Source: Nocardioides litoris (GTDB taxonomy: Bacteria > Actinomycetota > Actinomycetes > Propionibacteriales > Nocardioidaceae). From it: a DNA stretch of 64,000 nucleotides. The stretch covers positions 62,001 through 126,000 of the forward strand of contig NZ_VDMR01000008.1 of NCBI RefSeq assembly GCF_006346315.1. Direction: 5' to 3'. Each line of letters opens with the position of its first letter. The first letter of the stretch is position 1. Shown piece by piece: positions 1 to 8,702 of this stretch. Made by a program: the position numbers and the translations under genes. Below the pieces are notes generated by a model that saw only the letters and a list, made by a program, of their open reading frames with translations, was not told the origin of the DNA and searched no databases.

Positions 1-147
1 TCCGAGGTCGCCGACGGGGCCATCGTCTGCCCCTGCCACGGCAGCCGCTTCGACATCGCCACCGGCGAGGTCCTCCAGGGCCCGGCTTCCAGCGCCCTGC
101 CCGCGACCGACTTCACCGTCGACGGTGACCAGGTGGTGCTCTCGTGA
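1..147 (+). CDS. Rieske 2Fe-2S protein, C-terminal fragment
   Basis: The reading frame is open from the window edge to a TGA at 145-147, so only the last 48 residues are visible. They hold the second half of a Rieske cluster site, C-P-C-H-G-S at residues 10-15 of the fragment, followed by the usual short beta-rich tail (FDIATGEVLQGPA...). The Rieske fold binds a 2Fe-2S cluster with two Cys and two His; the first Cys-His pair must lie upstream, outside the window. The stop codon overlaps the GTG start of the next Rieske gene by four bases, so the two are translationally coupled and look like a tandem duplication. An electron-transfer role is inferred; partner and substrate cannot be told from this fragment. 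Confidence 0.85.
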   Translation, partial: SEVADGAIVCPCHGSRFDIATGEVLQGPASSALPATDFTVDGDQVVLS

Positions 148-557
148 GCGCCCGTGACCTGCGCACCTCGCGCCGCATCGTGTTCCAGGGCCTCGGCGCG
201 CTCGGCGTCGCGGCCGCCCTCGCGGGCTGCGGTGGCGGTGACAGCGGCTCCGGCGGCGGGGGAGCGGCGTCCGAGTCGGGCGCGGTGCTCGCCTCGACGT
301 CGGAGGTCCCGGTCGGGGGCGGCCTGGTGGTCGACAACGTCGTCATCACCCAGCCCACGGAGGGAGAGTTCACGGCGTTCTCGGCCGCCTGCACCCACCA
401 GGGCACCACGGTCGAGGCCAGTGCCGACGGCATCGTGTGCCCCAACCACGGCAGCACGTTCTCCGTCGAGGACGGCTCGGCCACCCAGGGCCCGGCCACC
501 GCCGCCCTTGCGGCCTTCGAGATCGAGGTCCGCGACGGTCAGGTCCGCGTGGCCTGA
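144..557 (+). CDS. Tat-exported Rieske 2Fe-2S lipoprotein
   Basis: A 137-residue protein with a complete Rieske site: C83-T-H85 and C99-P-N-H102, the four ligands of a 2Fe-2S cluster. The N-terminus carries a twin-arginine motif (S-R-R-I-V-F at residues 9-14), a hydrophobic stretch and a lipobox L-A-G-C with Cys29, so the folded cluster protein is probably exported by Tat and anchored as a lipoprotein outside the membrane. A Gly/Ser-rich linker follows the lipidated cysteine. The GTG start overlaps the stop of the preceding Rieske gene (GTGA). The protein is much shorter than QcrA of the bc1 complex and lacks its three membrane helices, so it is more likely a small electron-transfer partner of unknown redox pathway. 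It ends 11 bases from the convergent metallophosphoesterase gene. Confidence 0.85.
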   Translation: MSARDLRTSRRIVFQGLGALGVAAALAGCGGGDSGSGGGGAASESGAVLASTSEVPVGGGLVVDNVVITQPTEGEFTAFSAACTHQGTTVEASADGIVCPNHGSTFSVEDGSATQGPATAALAAFEIEVRDGQVRVA

Positions 558-567
558 CCGCGGCGGG

Positions 568-1920
568 TCAGACCCACTCCGGGGCGAGCCGCCCGCGGTA
601 GGCCCACGGGTCGTCGCCCTGGTCGTAGCGCCCCAGCTTGCCGGTCCGCTGCAGCACCCGGCGGTCGCGGAGCACCAGGCGGCCGCGCCGCCGCGGCACG
701 GGGTCGTACTCGACGACCGAGCGCTGGGCCTTCTCCGGGTCGGTGCACCACAGGCCCCGCTCCCGGCTGGCTCGGAGCACCGTCATCTCGTAGAGGTCGA
801 GCGCGACGGTGCGGTCGGGGTACACCTGGCCGACCAGGTAGTTGAACGCGTAGCGGAAGACTGCGCCGTGGCTGACCTGCACCGTCCCGCGGCGGTGCGG
901 CTGCTGCGCGGTCGCGTCGTGCACCTCGCCGCACAGGTAGAGGTCGACGCCCTCGGCGTCCATCACGCGGTAGAACGACGAGCGCACGCCCTCGGGGACC
1001 TTGAGACGTCCGGTGGCGTGGAAGCGGGTCGGGCGGATGATCGGCACGTGGCCCTGGACCACGACCACCCGCCCCTGCCGCTTGGCCTGGCGCACCGTGC
1101 GGCGCAGCCACGTCAGCTGGGGGCCGAAGACGCCGAGACGGACCCCTTCGCGGTGCAGGTGGAAGACGTCGACCGTCACCACCCGCAGCATCGGCCCGAG
1201 GTCGACGGCGTACGCCGTGCCGGCGGCCGCCCCGGGGGGCCGGTCGGTGTACCGGGGGCGCCCGGCGGCGTCGAGGGTGAAGTGGTCGGCCCACGTGCGC
1301 TTGGCGTGCGGCACCAGGTGGAAGCGGTTGTCGGGCCGGCCCTCCTCCTTGCCCCGCAGGACGACCCCGCCCGGTGACCACCGCTCGTTGACGTCGCCGA
1401 GGGTGCGGTCGTCGAGGATCTCGTGGTCGCCGAGCGCCGGCAGCAGCTGCAGGCCACGGCTGCGGAACATCTCGGCGTAGTGCCCGTAGTAGACGTCGCC
1501 GGCCGCCGTGATCGCGCTGCGGCACTGCGCGAGGGTGGCCAGGTCGACGGTCTGGCCGACCGGGCCGAAGAGCTCGCGACCCGTCGGGTCGAGGTTCCAG
1601 CGACCCTCCACCAGGTCGCCGGCGACCAGCACGGCCCGGGGCCGGTGCCGGGCGACCGCGCCGAGGCAGGTGTCGACGGCGCGGCGCCAGGAGTCGTTGA
1701 GGCTGTTGGCCCCGTCGTCCCACCGGGGCGTGGAACTCAGGTCGCCCACGTCGCCGTTGAAGAGGTCAGGGGTCGAGACGAAGGTGACCGACGGCGCCTC
1801 GCGGCGGCCCGCCGGGTCGCCGCTGCGGTCCTCGACGACCGCGGGGTCGTCCCCGGCCCGGCAGGCGGCCACGGCGAACGGCGCCACGCCGGCCAGGACG
1901 GCTCCGCGCCGTGAGTACAT
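568..1920 (-). CDS. Exported metallophosphoesterase-family lipoprotein
   Basis: This 450-residue protein has the calcineurin-like metallophosphoesterase motifs in order: G-D-L-V-E-G (Asp102), G-D-H-E (residues 164-167), Q-G-H (His291) and G-E-V-H-D (His334). These residues normally coordinate a two-metal centre that hydrolyses phosphomono- or phosphodiesters. The first 20 residues form a short signal peptide (M-Y-S-R-R, hydrophobic core) ending in a lipobox V-A-A-C with Cys20, so it is predicted to act outside the cell membrane. The first expected D-x-H motif near the N-terminus is not obvious (T-P-D-L-F-N-G), which leaves activity open. It stands alone, convergent with the Rieske pair and co-directional with the TPR gene upstream, 39 bases away. 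The substrate is unknown. Confidence 0.75.
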   Translation of the reverse strand: MYSRRGAVLAGVAPFAVAACRAGDDPAVVEDRSGDPAGRREAPSVTFVSTPDLFNGDVGDLSSTPRWDDGANSLNDSWRRAVDTCLGAVARHRPRAVLVAGDLVEGRWNLDPTGRELFGPVGQTVDLATLAQCRSAITAAGDVYYGHYAEMFRSRGLQLLPALGDHEILDDRTLGDVNERWSPGGVVLRGKEEGRPDNRFHLVPHAKRTWADHFTLDAAGRPRYTDRPPGAAAGTAYAVDLGPMLRVVTVDVFHLHREGVRLGVFGPQLTWLRRTVRQAKRQGRVVVVQGHVPIIRPTRFHATGRLKVPEGVRSSFYRVMDAEGVDLYLCGEVHDATAQQPHRRGTVQVSHGAVFRYAFNYLVGQVYPDRTVALDLYEMTVLRASRERGLWCTDPEKAQRSVVEYDPVPRRRGRLVLRDRRVLQRTGKLGRYDQGDDPWAYRGRLAPEWV

Positions 1921-1959
1921 CGTGTGTTCTTCCGTCCGAGGGGGTGCTGCGCGGCGATG

Positions 1960-3291
1960 CTAGCCGCGACCGGCCGACGCCGTCTCGAGAAGGGCGTCCG
2001 CCGCGTGGGCCGCCTCGGTGCGACATCGGGCCCGCCAGGCGGCGTCGCGTGCCGACGGCCGTCGGTCCAGGCGACGGTCGAGGAGGTCGCGGGCCTCGTC
2101 CCACCGGTCGGCACGGAGCAGGGCCGCCACCCGGATCTCCTCGACCAGCTCGCGCTGGGCGTCCGAGCCGCCCACCCGGCGGACCGAGCCGGCCAGCCGG
2201 GCGAGCTCGTCGGCCGCGGTCGAGGCCCGGCCCCGGTGCAGCTCCCCGAGGGCCCGGGCCAGCGGGGCGACGACCTCGCGCTGGGTGGGGTGACCGTGCG
2301 CGGTGGCCCAGGTGGCCAGGGACGCGAGCCCGGGACCGTCGCCGAGGGCGAGGAGGGTCGCGGCCGCGTGCATCCCGAGGAACGGCGTCGCGGGCCGCAC
2401 GAGCACGTCGCGCCCGACCGCGACCGCCACCCGGTCGAGCCCGGGCACGTCCTCGGCCCCGGGGGTCAGGGCCCACCGCAGGAGCAGCGAGCCGGTGTCG
2501 ACCAGCGCCCGGCAGCCGGTCGCGAGCTCGGGCCGCAGCTGGGCGTCGTACCGCCGCCGGACCGCGCCGAGGTCGCCGGTCGACAGCTCGTGGAGCGCGG
2601 CGTGCCAGGAGAAGTGGCTGAGGCTCTCCATGGCTGCGCCCTCGCCGGTGACCCAGCCGTCCATCCACCGCAGGCCGGCGGCGTGGTCGCCGGTCTCGTA
2701 GTGCACGTGGGCCCGCGCGTGGGCGGAGTGCCCGGCGTCGGGCTGCTCGGCCAGCGAGGCGCAGGCCAGGTCCAGGGCCTCGTCGAAGCGGCCCTGCTCC
2801 TGCCGGGTGAACGCGAGCAGCCCGGCGTACCACCAGTCGTCGCCGTACGCCGGCGCCGCGGCCTCGACGATGGCCCACGCCTCCTGGGGCACCTCGGTGA
2901 CGCCGGCGAAGGCGATGGTCGGCACCGCCGCCGAGAGCAGCAGCGCGTCGACCGGGAAGCGGGCCAGGTGGTCGACGACCGGGCGGGAGTCGCCCCGCAG
3001 GTGGGCCAGCACGGCGGCGACGTGGCTGCGCTCGCGCTCGGTGCCCCGGTCGGCCCAGCGCTCGGCGTCGCGCATGCGGGAGACCACGTCGACCTCGACG
3101 CACAGGTCGTGGCCGACCAGGGCGAGCGCGGCGTGGCCGAGCGCGAAGGTCGGGTCGAGCACGATCGAGGCTGCGAACGCGCCGGCCGAGCCGGAGCGCA
3201 GGCAGAGCAGGTCGTCGAGGCCGCGGCAGTAGGCGGCCGCCGCCTCCGGGCCCGTGGTGAGGGCCAGTCCGTAGCGGTCGCGGGGGAGCAT
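1960..3291 (-). CDS. Tetratricopeptide-repeat protein, TTC38-like
   Basis: A 443-residue, Ala/Leu/Arg-rich helical protein built from helix-turn-helix repeats, with recognisable TPR-like signatures such as the stretches around D-W-W-Y-A-G-L-L-A-F and H-A-R-A-H-V-H-Y-E-T-G-D. The opening (L-A-L-T-T-G-P-E-A-A-A-A-Y) and the overall plan resemble bacterial relatives of TTC38, a TPR family of unknown function. The frame is open further upstream, but I start at ATG 3291 because the earlier residues are Arg/Ser-rich, look like translated promoter, and would run into the divergent uvrC control region. No signal peptide or membrane helix is visible, so it is probably cytoplasmic and used for protein-protein contacts. 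No partner can be named from its neighbours. Confidence 0.65.
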   Translation of the reverse strand: MLPRDRYGLALTTGPEAAAAYCRGLDDLLCLRSGSAGAFAASIVLDPTFALGHAALALVGHDLCVEVDVVSRMRDAERWADRGTERERSHVAAVLAHLRGDSRPVVDHLARFPVDALLLSAAVPTIAFAGVTEVPQEAWAIVEAAAPAYGDDWWYAGLLAFTRQEQGRFDEALDLACASLAEQPDAGHSAHARAHVHYETGDHAAGLRWMDGWVTGEGAAMESLSHFSWHAALHELSTGDLGAVRRRYDAQLRPELATGCRALVDTGSLLLRWALTPGAEDVPGLDRVAVAVGRDVLVRPATPFLGMHAAATLLALGDGPGLASLATWATAHGHPTQREVVAPLARALGELHRGRASTAADELARLAGSVRRVGGSDAQRELVEEIRVAALLRADRWDEARDLLDRRLDRRPSARDAAWRARCRTEAAHAADALLETASAGRG

Positions 3292-3361
3292 TGAAGTAGA
3301 GTAAACCCATCGACAATAGGAGCGCGAACGCCGCGCCGACCGGACTGTCCGTGGTGGCTCG

Positions 3362-3367
3362 TATCGT
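3362..3367 (+). promoter_or_regulatory. Putative -10 box of a near-leaderless uvrC promoter
   Basis: TATCGT fits the actinobacterial TANNNT -10 pattern and ends six bases before the uvrC GTG. That spacing would put the transcription start at or beside the start codon, giving a leaderless message. No Shine-Dalgarno sequence is visible and no clear -35 is present. Confidence 0.4.
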
Positions 3368-3373
3368 GGCGAC

Positions 3374-5365
3374 GTGCCTGCCGCCCGCTCCTCCCGCACC
3401 AGCCGCGGGCCGCTGTCCTACCGGCCCGAGCCGGGCTCGATCCCGACCCAGCCCGGCGTCTACCGCTTCCGCGACAGCCGCGACCGGGTGATCTACGTCG
3501 GCAAGGCCAAGAACCTCCGGGCCCGCCTGTCGTCGTACTTCCAGGACGTCGCCAACCTCCACCAGCGCACGGCCACGATGGTCACCACCGCCGCCCGCGT
3601 GGAGTGGACGGTCGTCAACACCGAGGTCGAGGCGCTCCAGCTGGAGTACTCCTGGATCAAGGAGTTCGACCCGCGCTTCAACGTCAAGTACCGCGACGAC
3701 AAGTCCTACCCGTGGCTCGCGGTCACCGTGGGCGAGGAGTTCCCGCGGGTGATGGTCGGGCGGGGGGCCAAGCGCAAGGGCACCCGCTACTTCGGCCCCT
3801 ACAGCCACGCCTGGGCGATCCGCGAGACCGTCGACATCCTGCTGCGCGTCTTCCCGATGCGCTCGTGCAGCAACGGCGTGTTCAAGCGGTCGCAGCAGAT
3901 CGGTCGCGCCTGCCTGCTGGGCTACATCGGCAAGTGCGCGGCCCCCTGCGTCGGCAACGTCAGCGCCGAGGAGCACCGCGAGATCGTCGACGACTTCTGC
4001 GACTTCATGGCCGGCCAGACCCGGCCCTTCATCAAGCGCATCGAGCGCGAGATGTACGCCGCCTCCGACGCCATGGAGTTCGAGAGGGCCGCGCGGCTGC
4101 GCGACGACCTCGGCGCGATGCAGCGCGCCCTGGAGAAGCAGGCGGTGGTGCTCGGCGACGGTGCGGACGCCGACGTCATCGCGCTCGCCGAGGACCCGCT
4201 CGAGGTCGCGGTCCAGATCTTCTACGTCCGCGGGGGCCGCATCCGCGGCCAGCGCGGCTGGGTGGCCGACCGGGTCACCGACGGCACCACCGCCGACCTC
4301 GTCGAGGACTTCCTGCTCCAGCTGTACGCCGGCGACGGCGACGCCGTGCCGCGCGAGATCCTCGTGCCCGAGCTGCCGCCCGACGTCGCCACCTTCGAGG
4401 CGCTGCTGGGCGACCTCAAGGGCGCCAAGGTCCAGATCCGGGTGCCCCAGCGCGGCGACAAGAAGACGCTCCAGGAGACGGTCGCCACCAACGCCAAGCA
4501 GGCCCTGGTCCTGCACAAGACCAAGCGCGCGAGCGACCTCACCACCCGCAACCGCGCGCTCGAGGAGATCCGTGAGGCCCTCGACCTCGACGAGGCCCCG
4601 CTGCGCATCGAGTGCTACGACGTGGCCCACCTGCAGGGCACCGAGGTCGTGGCCTCGATGGTCGTCTTCGAGGACGGCCTGGCCCGCAAGGGCGAGTACC
4701 GCCGCTTCGTCATCAAGGGCCCTGACCGGCAGAACGACGTCGCCTCGATGCACGAGGTCATCACCCGTCGCTTCCGCCGGCTGCTCGACGAGCAGGCGCG
4801 CTCGGAGACCCGCGAGACCGACACCGGCCCGATGCTCGTCGACCCCGAGACCGGACGACCGCGCAAGTTCGCCTACGCCCCCGGGCTGGTCGTGGTCGAC
4901 GGCGGCCAGCCGCAGGTCGCGGCCGCCCAGCGCGCCCTCGACGAGCTCGGCATCGACGACGTGCCGGTGTGCGGCCTGGCCAAGCGGCTCGAGGAGGTCT
5001 GGGTGCCCGGCGAGGAGGACCCGGTGATCCTCGCCCGCTCCTCCGAGAGCCTCTACCTGCTGCAGCGGATCCGTGACGAGGCCCACCGGTTCGCCAACAC
5101 CCACCACGCCGGGCGGCGGTCCAAGACGATGGTCGACAGCCTGCTCGACGACGTGCCCGGCCTCGGCGAGGTGCGCCGCAAGACGCTGCTCAAGCACTTC
5201 GGGTCGCTCAAGAAGCTGCGCGAGGCCGACGTCGACGACATCGCCCAGGTGCCCGGCATCGGCCCGCGCACGGCCGAGGCCATCAAGGCCGCGGTCGAGC
5301 AGGCCGCGGCGAGCCGCAAGACTGTCTCCGTGAACACCGCCACCGGCGAGGTCGAGGAGTCGTGA
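3374..5365 (+). CDS. uvrC: Excinuclease ABC subunit C
   Basis: UvrC makes the two incisions on either side of a bulky DNA lesion after UvrA/UvrB damage recognition. The 663-residue protein has the full layout: a GIY-YIG endonuclease domain near residues 25-105 (G-V-Y-R-F and V-I-Y-V-G-K-A-K-N-L), a UVR motif for UvrB contact near 215-250 (E-F-E-R-A-A-R-L-R-D), an RNase H-like incision domain in the middle (I-E-C-Y-D-V-A-H-L-Q-G and V-V-D-G-G-Q-P-Q), and tandem helix-hairpin-helix motifs at the end (L-L-D-D-V-P-G-L-G and V-P-G-I-G-P-R-T). The GTG start fits the N-terminus of actinobacterial UvrC and a -10 box placed directly upstream. It heads the conserved uvrC-rapZ-yvcK-whiA operon; its stop overlaps rapZ (GTGA). 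Confidence 0.97.
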   Translation: MPAARSSRTSRGPLSYRPEPGSIPTQPGVYRFRDSRDRVIYVGKAKNLRARLSSYFQDVANLHQRTATMVTTAARVEWTVVNTEVEALQLEYSWIKEFDPRFNVKYRDDKSYPWLAVTVGEEFPRVMVGRGAKRKGTRYFGPYSHAWAIRETVDILLRVFPMRSCSNGVFKRSQQIGRACLLGYIGKCAAPCVGNVSAEEHREIVDDFCDFMAGQTRPFIKRIEREMYAASDAMEFERAARLRDDLGAMQRALEKQAVVLGDGADADVIALAEDPLEVAVQIFYVRGGRIRGQRGWVADRVTDGTTADLVEDFLLQLYAGDGDAVPREILVPELPPDVATFEALLGDLKGAKVQIRVPQRGDKKTLQETVATNAKQALVLHKTKRASDLTTRNRALEEIREALDLDEAPLRIECYDVAHLQGTEVVASMVVFEDGLARKGEYRRFVIKGPDRQNDVASMHEVITRRFRRLLDEQARSETRETDTGPMLVDPETGRPRKFAYAPGLVVVDGGQPQVAAAQRALDELGIDDVPVCGLAKRLEEVWVPGEEDPVILARSSESLYLLQRIRDEAHRFANTHHAGRRSKTMVDSLLDDVPGLGEVRRKTLLKHFGSLKKLREADVDDIAQVPGIGPRTAEAIKAAVEQAAASRKTVSVNTATGEVEES

Positions 5366-6252
5366 CCGCCGCCCCGCCCGACGAGCGCGGCGAGCTCGTC
5401 GTGGTCACCGGCATGACCGGCGCCGGCCGCAGCACCGCGGCCAAGGAGCTCGAGGACCTCGGCTACTTCGTGGTCGACAACCTCCCGCCCTCGCTGCTGC
5501 CCGACGTCGAGCGCCTCGTCGACGAGAGCCACGGCCCGCGGCGCAGCATCGCCGTGGTCGTCGACGTCCGCTCGGGGTCGTTCTTCGCCGGGCTGCGCGG
5601 CCACCTCGCCGAGCGTGCGACGCCCGACGCGGGGGGCCGCCGGGCCACCCTGCTGTTCCTCGACGCCGCCGACGACGTGCTGGTGCGTCGCCAGGAGGCC
5701 GCCCGCCGTCCCCACCCGCTCCAGGCGTCCGGCCGCCTGCTCGACGGCCTGACCCGCGAGCGGCGGGTGCTGGCCGACCTGCGGGCCGAGGCCGACCTGC
5801 TCATCGACACCTCGACCCTCAACGTCCACCAGCTCACCGGCCGCATCGCCGAGGCCTTCGGCACGCCCGAGACCACGGCCCTCAAGGTGGTGGTGATCAG
5901 CTTCGGGTTCAAGCACGGCATCCCGATCGACGCCGACTTCGTCGCCGACATGCGCTTCCTGCCCAACCCGCACTGGGTGCCCGAGCTGCGTCCGCGCACC
6001 GGGCGCGACCCCGAGGTCAGCGCCTACGTCCTGTCCCAGCCGGGTGCGGCGGAGTTCCTCGACGCCTACGTGCCGGTCCTCACCGGCGTCGCCGAGGGTT
6101 ACCTGCGCCAGAACAAGCGCTTCATGCGCGTCGCCGTGGGCTGCACGGGCGGCAAGCACCGCAGCGTCGCCATGACCGAGGAGATCGCGGCCCGGCTGCG
6201 CGCCGCCGGGCACGAGGCCAAGGCCGTCCACCGCGACCTGGGGCGCGAGTGA
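5362..6252 (+). CDS. rapZ: RapZ-family nucleotide-binding adapter
   Basis: RapZ proteins bind nucleotides and, in enteric bacteria, act as an RNase E adapter controlling glmS small RNAs; in actinobacteria the precise role is less clear. The 296-residue protein has a P-loop at residues 17-24 (G-M-T-G-A-G-R-S), with Arg in place of the usual Lys, as is normal for actinobacterial members. Further family landmarks are the V-V-D-N-L-P-P motif just after the P-loop, F-K-H-G-I-P in the C-terminal half, and the G-C-T-G-G-K-H-R-S-V block near residue 270 that forms part of the C-terminal regulatory domain. Start and stop overlap uvrC and yvcK by four bases, so the three are co-translated. The family assignment is firm; the cellular function is by analogy. 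Confidence 0.95.
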   Translation: MTAAPPDERGELVVVTGMTGAGRSTAAKELEDLGYFVVDNLPPSLLPDVERLVDESHGPRRSIAVVVDVRSGSFFAGLRGHLAERATPDAGGRRATLLFLDAADDVLVRRQEAARRPHPLQASGRLLDGLTRERRVLADLRAEADLLIDTSTLNVHQLTGRIAEAFGTPETTALKVVVISFGFKHGIPIDADFVADMRFLPNPHWVPELRPRTGRDPEVSAYVLSQPGAAEFLDAYVPVLTGVAEGYLRQNKRFMRVAVGCTGGKHRSVAMTEEIAARLRAAGHEAKAVHRDLGRE

Positions 6253-7226
6253 GCTCGGCCCGCGCGCAGGCGGCGGTGGCCCTCGGCGGCGGTCACGGCC
6301 TGCACGCCTCCCTGTCCGCGCTGCGGCTGCTGGTCGACGACCTGACCGTCGACGACCTGACCGCGATCGTCACCGTGGCCGACAACGGCGGCAGCTCGGG
6401 CCGGCTGCGCGGCGAGTTCGGCGTGCTCCCGCCGGGCGACCTCCGCATGGCCCTGGCCGCCCTGTGCGGCTCCGACACCTGGGGCGACACCTGGGCCCGG
6501 GTGCTGCAGCACCGGTTCGAGGGCAACGGCGAGATGCGCGGGCACGTCGTCGGCAACCTCCTCATCGTCGGCCTGTGGGAGCTGCTCGGCGACCACGTCG
6601 ACGCCCTCGACTGGGTCGGTCGGCTGCTCGGCGCCAAGGGGCGGGTGCTGCCCATGGCCCTGACCCCGATGGACATCCGCGCCGAGGTGCGCGGGCTCGA
6701 TCCCGCCGACCCCGACGCCCTCACCACCGTCCGCGGCCAGGTCGAGGTCGCCACCACCGAGGGCGTCATCACCGCCCTCGACCTCGAGCCGCCCGACCCC
6801 GAGGTCAGCCCGGTCGTGCTCGAGAAGGTCGCCGAGGCCGACTGGGCCTTCATCGGCCCGGGCTCGTGGTTCTCCTCCGTCATCCCGCACCTGCGCGTGT
6901 CGGCGCTGCGCGAGGCACTGGTCGCGACCGACGCCCGGGTCGTCGTGGTGCTCAACCTCGAGGAGCAGGCGGGGGAGACCCCCGGGTTCGGCCCGGCCGA
7001 CCACCTCGCCGTCCTGTTCGAGCACGCCCCCGGCCTGCGGGTGCACGCGGTCCTCGCCGACACCGGGCTCACCGACGAGCAGGCCGCCGAGCTGCGTCGT
7101 ACGGCGGCGGGCGCGGGCGCCCAGCTGGTGCTCGACGACGTCGCGCGTGACGACGGCACGGCCCGGCACGACCCCGACAAGCTCGCCGCGGCCTACGCCC
7201 GGATCATGACCGGGCCGGACGCCTGA
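6249..7226 (+). CDS. yvcK: Gluconeogenesis factor YvcK (CofD-like/UPF0052)
   Basis: The 325-residue protein begins with the glycine-rich nucleotide-sugar binding loop A-L-G-G-G-H-G-L, followed by T-V-A-D-N-G-G-S-S-G-R-L-R near residue 40, both signatures of the YvcK branch of the CofD-like fold. In Bacillus and mycobacteria this family binds UDP-GlcNAc and is needed for growth on gluconeogenic carbon and for cell-wall homeostasis; it does not make coenzyme F420 as CofD does. The position between rapZ and whiA, with GTGA overlap to rapZ, is the canonical arrangement. Thirty-one bases separate it from whiA. The protein is soluble with no signal peptide, so it acts in the cytoplasm. Confidence 0.95.
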   Translation: MSSARAQAAVALGGGHGLHASLSALRLLVDDLTVDDLTAIVTVADNGGSSGRLRGEFGVLPPGDLRMALAALCGSDTWGDTWARVLQHRFEGNGEMRGHVVGNLLIVGLWELLGDHVDALDWVGRLLGAKGRVLPMALTPMDIRAEVRGLDPADPDALTTVRGQVEVATTEGVITALDLEPPDPEVSPVVLEKVAEADWAFIGPGSWFSSVIPHLRVSALREALVATDARVVVVLNLEEQAGETPGFGPADHLAVLFEHAPGLRVHAVLADTGLTDEQAAELRRTAAGAGAQLVLDDVARDDGTARHDPDKLAAAYARIMTGPDA

Positions 7227-7257
7227 CGTCATTGACCACCGTGGGAGGATCGCCCGC

Positions 7258-8244
7258 ATGGCGATGACGGCGCAAGTCAAGGCGGAGCTCGCCGGCACGC
7301 AGATCACCAAGACCTGCTGCCGCAAGGCCGAGGTCGCCACGACGCTCCGCTTCGCGGGGGGCCTGCACATCGTCAGCGGCAAGATCGTCGTCGAGGCCGA
7401 GCTCGACACCGGCGCCGCCGCCCGCCGGCTGCGCCGCGACATCGACGAGGTCTACGGCCACAAGTCCGACGTCGTGATGGTCCAGGGCAACGGCATCCGC
7501 AAGGGCAGCCGCTACATCGTCCGCGTCGTCAAGGACGGCGAGTCGCTGGCCCGCCAGACCGGCCTGCTCGACCAGCGCGGCCGGCCCGTGCGCGGGCTCC
7601 CGCCCGCGGTGGTCGCCGGCGGTGGCTGCGACGCGGTGGCCGCCTGGCGCGGGGCCTTCCTGGCCCACGGCTCGCTCACCGAGCCCGGCCGGTCCTCCTC
7701 GCTCGAGGTCACCTGCCCCGGCCCCGAGGCCGCGCTCGCGCTCGTCGGCGTGGCCCGACGCCTCGGCATCCAGGCCAAGGCCCGCGAGGTGCGCGGCGTG
7801 GACCGCGTCGTGATCCGCGACGGCGACCTGATCGGCCAGCTCCTGACCCGGCTCGGCGCCCACGAGTCGCTGATGGCCTGGGAGGAGCGCCGGATGCGCC
7901 GCGAGGTCCGGGCCACCGCCAACCGGCTCGCCAACTTCGACGACGCCAACCTCCGCCGCTCCGCCCGGGCCGCGGTCGCCGCGGGCGCGCGCGTCGAGCG
8001 GGCGATGGAGATCCTCGGCGAGGAGGTGCCCGACCACCTCAAGATGGCCGGCTCCCTGCGCCTGGAGCACAAGCAGGCCTCGCTCGAGGAGCTCGGCCAG
8101 CTGCACGAGCCCCAGCTCACCAAGGACGCCATCGCGGGCCGCATCCGTCGCCTCCTCGCGATGGCCGACAAGCGGGCCGAGGAGCTCGGCGTCCCCGACA
8201 CCGAGGCCTCGCTCACGCCCGAGATGCTCGCCGAGGACGACTGA
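7258..8244 (+). CDS. whiA: Sporulation/division transcriptional regulator WhiA
   Basis: WhiA is a DNA-binding regulator widespread in Gram-positive bacteria; in Streptomyces it works with WhiB to start sporulation septation, and elsewhere it is linked to division and chromosome segregation. This 328-residue copy has the expected two parts: an N-terminal LAGLIDADG-like domain, without catalytic acidic residues (T-C-C-R-K-A-E, and the stretch L-R-F-A-G-G-L-H), and a C-terminal helix-turn-helix domain (L-E-E-L-G-Q-L-H... D-A-I-A-G-R-I-R-R-L). The ATG at 7258 has a GGGAGG ribosome site nine bases upstream. It is the last gene of the uvrC-rapZ-yvcK-whiA run; the next gene starts 152 bases downstream and is probably separately transcribed. 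Confidence 0.96.
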   Translation: MAMTAQVKAELAGTQITKTCCRKAEVATTLRFAGGLHIVSGKIVVEAELDTGAAARRLRRDIDEVYGHKSDVVMVQGNGIRKGSRYIVRVVKDGESLARQTGLLDQRGRPVRGLPPAVVAGGGCDAVAAWRGAFLAHGSLTEPGRSSSLEVTCPGPEAALALVGVARRLGIQAKAREVRGVDRVVIRDGDLIGQLLTRLGAHESLMAWEERRMRREVRATANRLANFDDANLRRSARAAVAAGARVERAMEILGEEVPDHLKMAGSLRLEHKQASLEELGQLHEPQLTKDAIAGRIRRLLAMADKRAEELGVPDTEASLTPEMLAEDD

Positions 8245-8396
8245 GCGAGCCCACCGCGGACCGGTCCCCACGGTCCTCGGCCCGAAGGTCACCCGGCTCA
8301 CGCTGGACCCCGCGAGCCGAGTCCTGGACCGTCCACGCCGCGCCTGGACGGCCCCGCCGGGCATGGCCGAGCCCCATCCGGGGCAGAGGGACGGTC

Positions 8397-8633
8397 ATGA
8401 CCACCACCGCCCCCCGTCTCCGGTCCGGCCTCGTCGTCGGCGCCCTGCTCCTCTCCGGCCTCGCCACCGGCTGTTCCGACGACGACTTCGAGGCCGAGTG
8501 CAAGAAGCTCGGCGGCACGGTCCAGACCGATCGCGACAAGACCACCAAGCGCGTCAACGGCAAGACCAAGACGTCCTACAAGACCGACAAGGACTGCGTC
8601 GACGACGAGGGCAACGAGATCCTCGACGACTGA
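8397..8633 (+). CDS. Small lysine/aspartate-rich lipoprotein
   Basis: A 78-residue protein with an N-terminal signal (positively charged start, hydrophobic core V-V-G-A-L-L-L-S-G-L) ending in the lipobox L-A-T-G-C, so the mature part is lipid-anchored outside the membrane. The mature chain is only about 50 residues, strongly charged, and contains two further cysteines (E-C-K-K-L-G-G and K-D-C-V-D-D-E) that could form one disulfide. The Lys/Thr-rich middle (K-T-T-K-R-V-N-G-K-T-K-T) suggests an exposed basic surface. I do not recognise a family. It is alone between whiA and gap, with 115 bases before gap that hold the gap promoter. The ATG start gives a clean lipoprotein signal; function unknown. 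Confidence 0.75.
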   Translation: MTTTAPRLRSGLVVGALLLSGLATGCSDDDFEAECKKLGGTVQTDRDKTTKRVNGKTKTSYKTDKDCVDDEGNEILDD

Positions 8634-8702
8634 GGCGGGACCCGCTCCCCGGTTACCGGCACGTACCTCGGGACGCCCGTACGGCGCCGGGGGGCCACGC
8701 CA

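Noticed and set aside
1766..5197. Minus-strand open frame of about 1140 codons over uvrC
   Set aside because: It spans uvrC and the TPR gene in other frames and has biased composition with no domain; uvrC is unmistakable.
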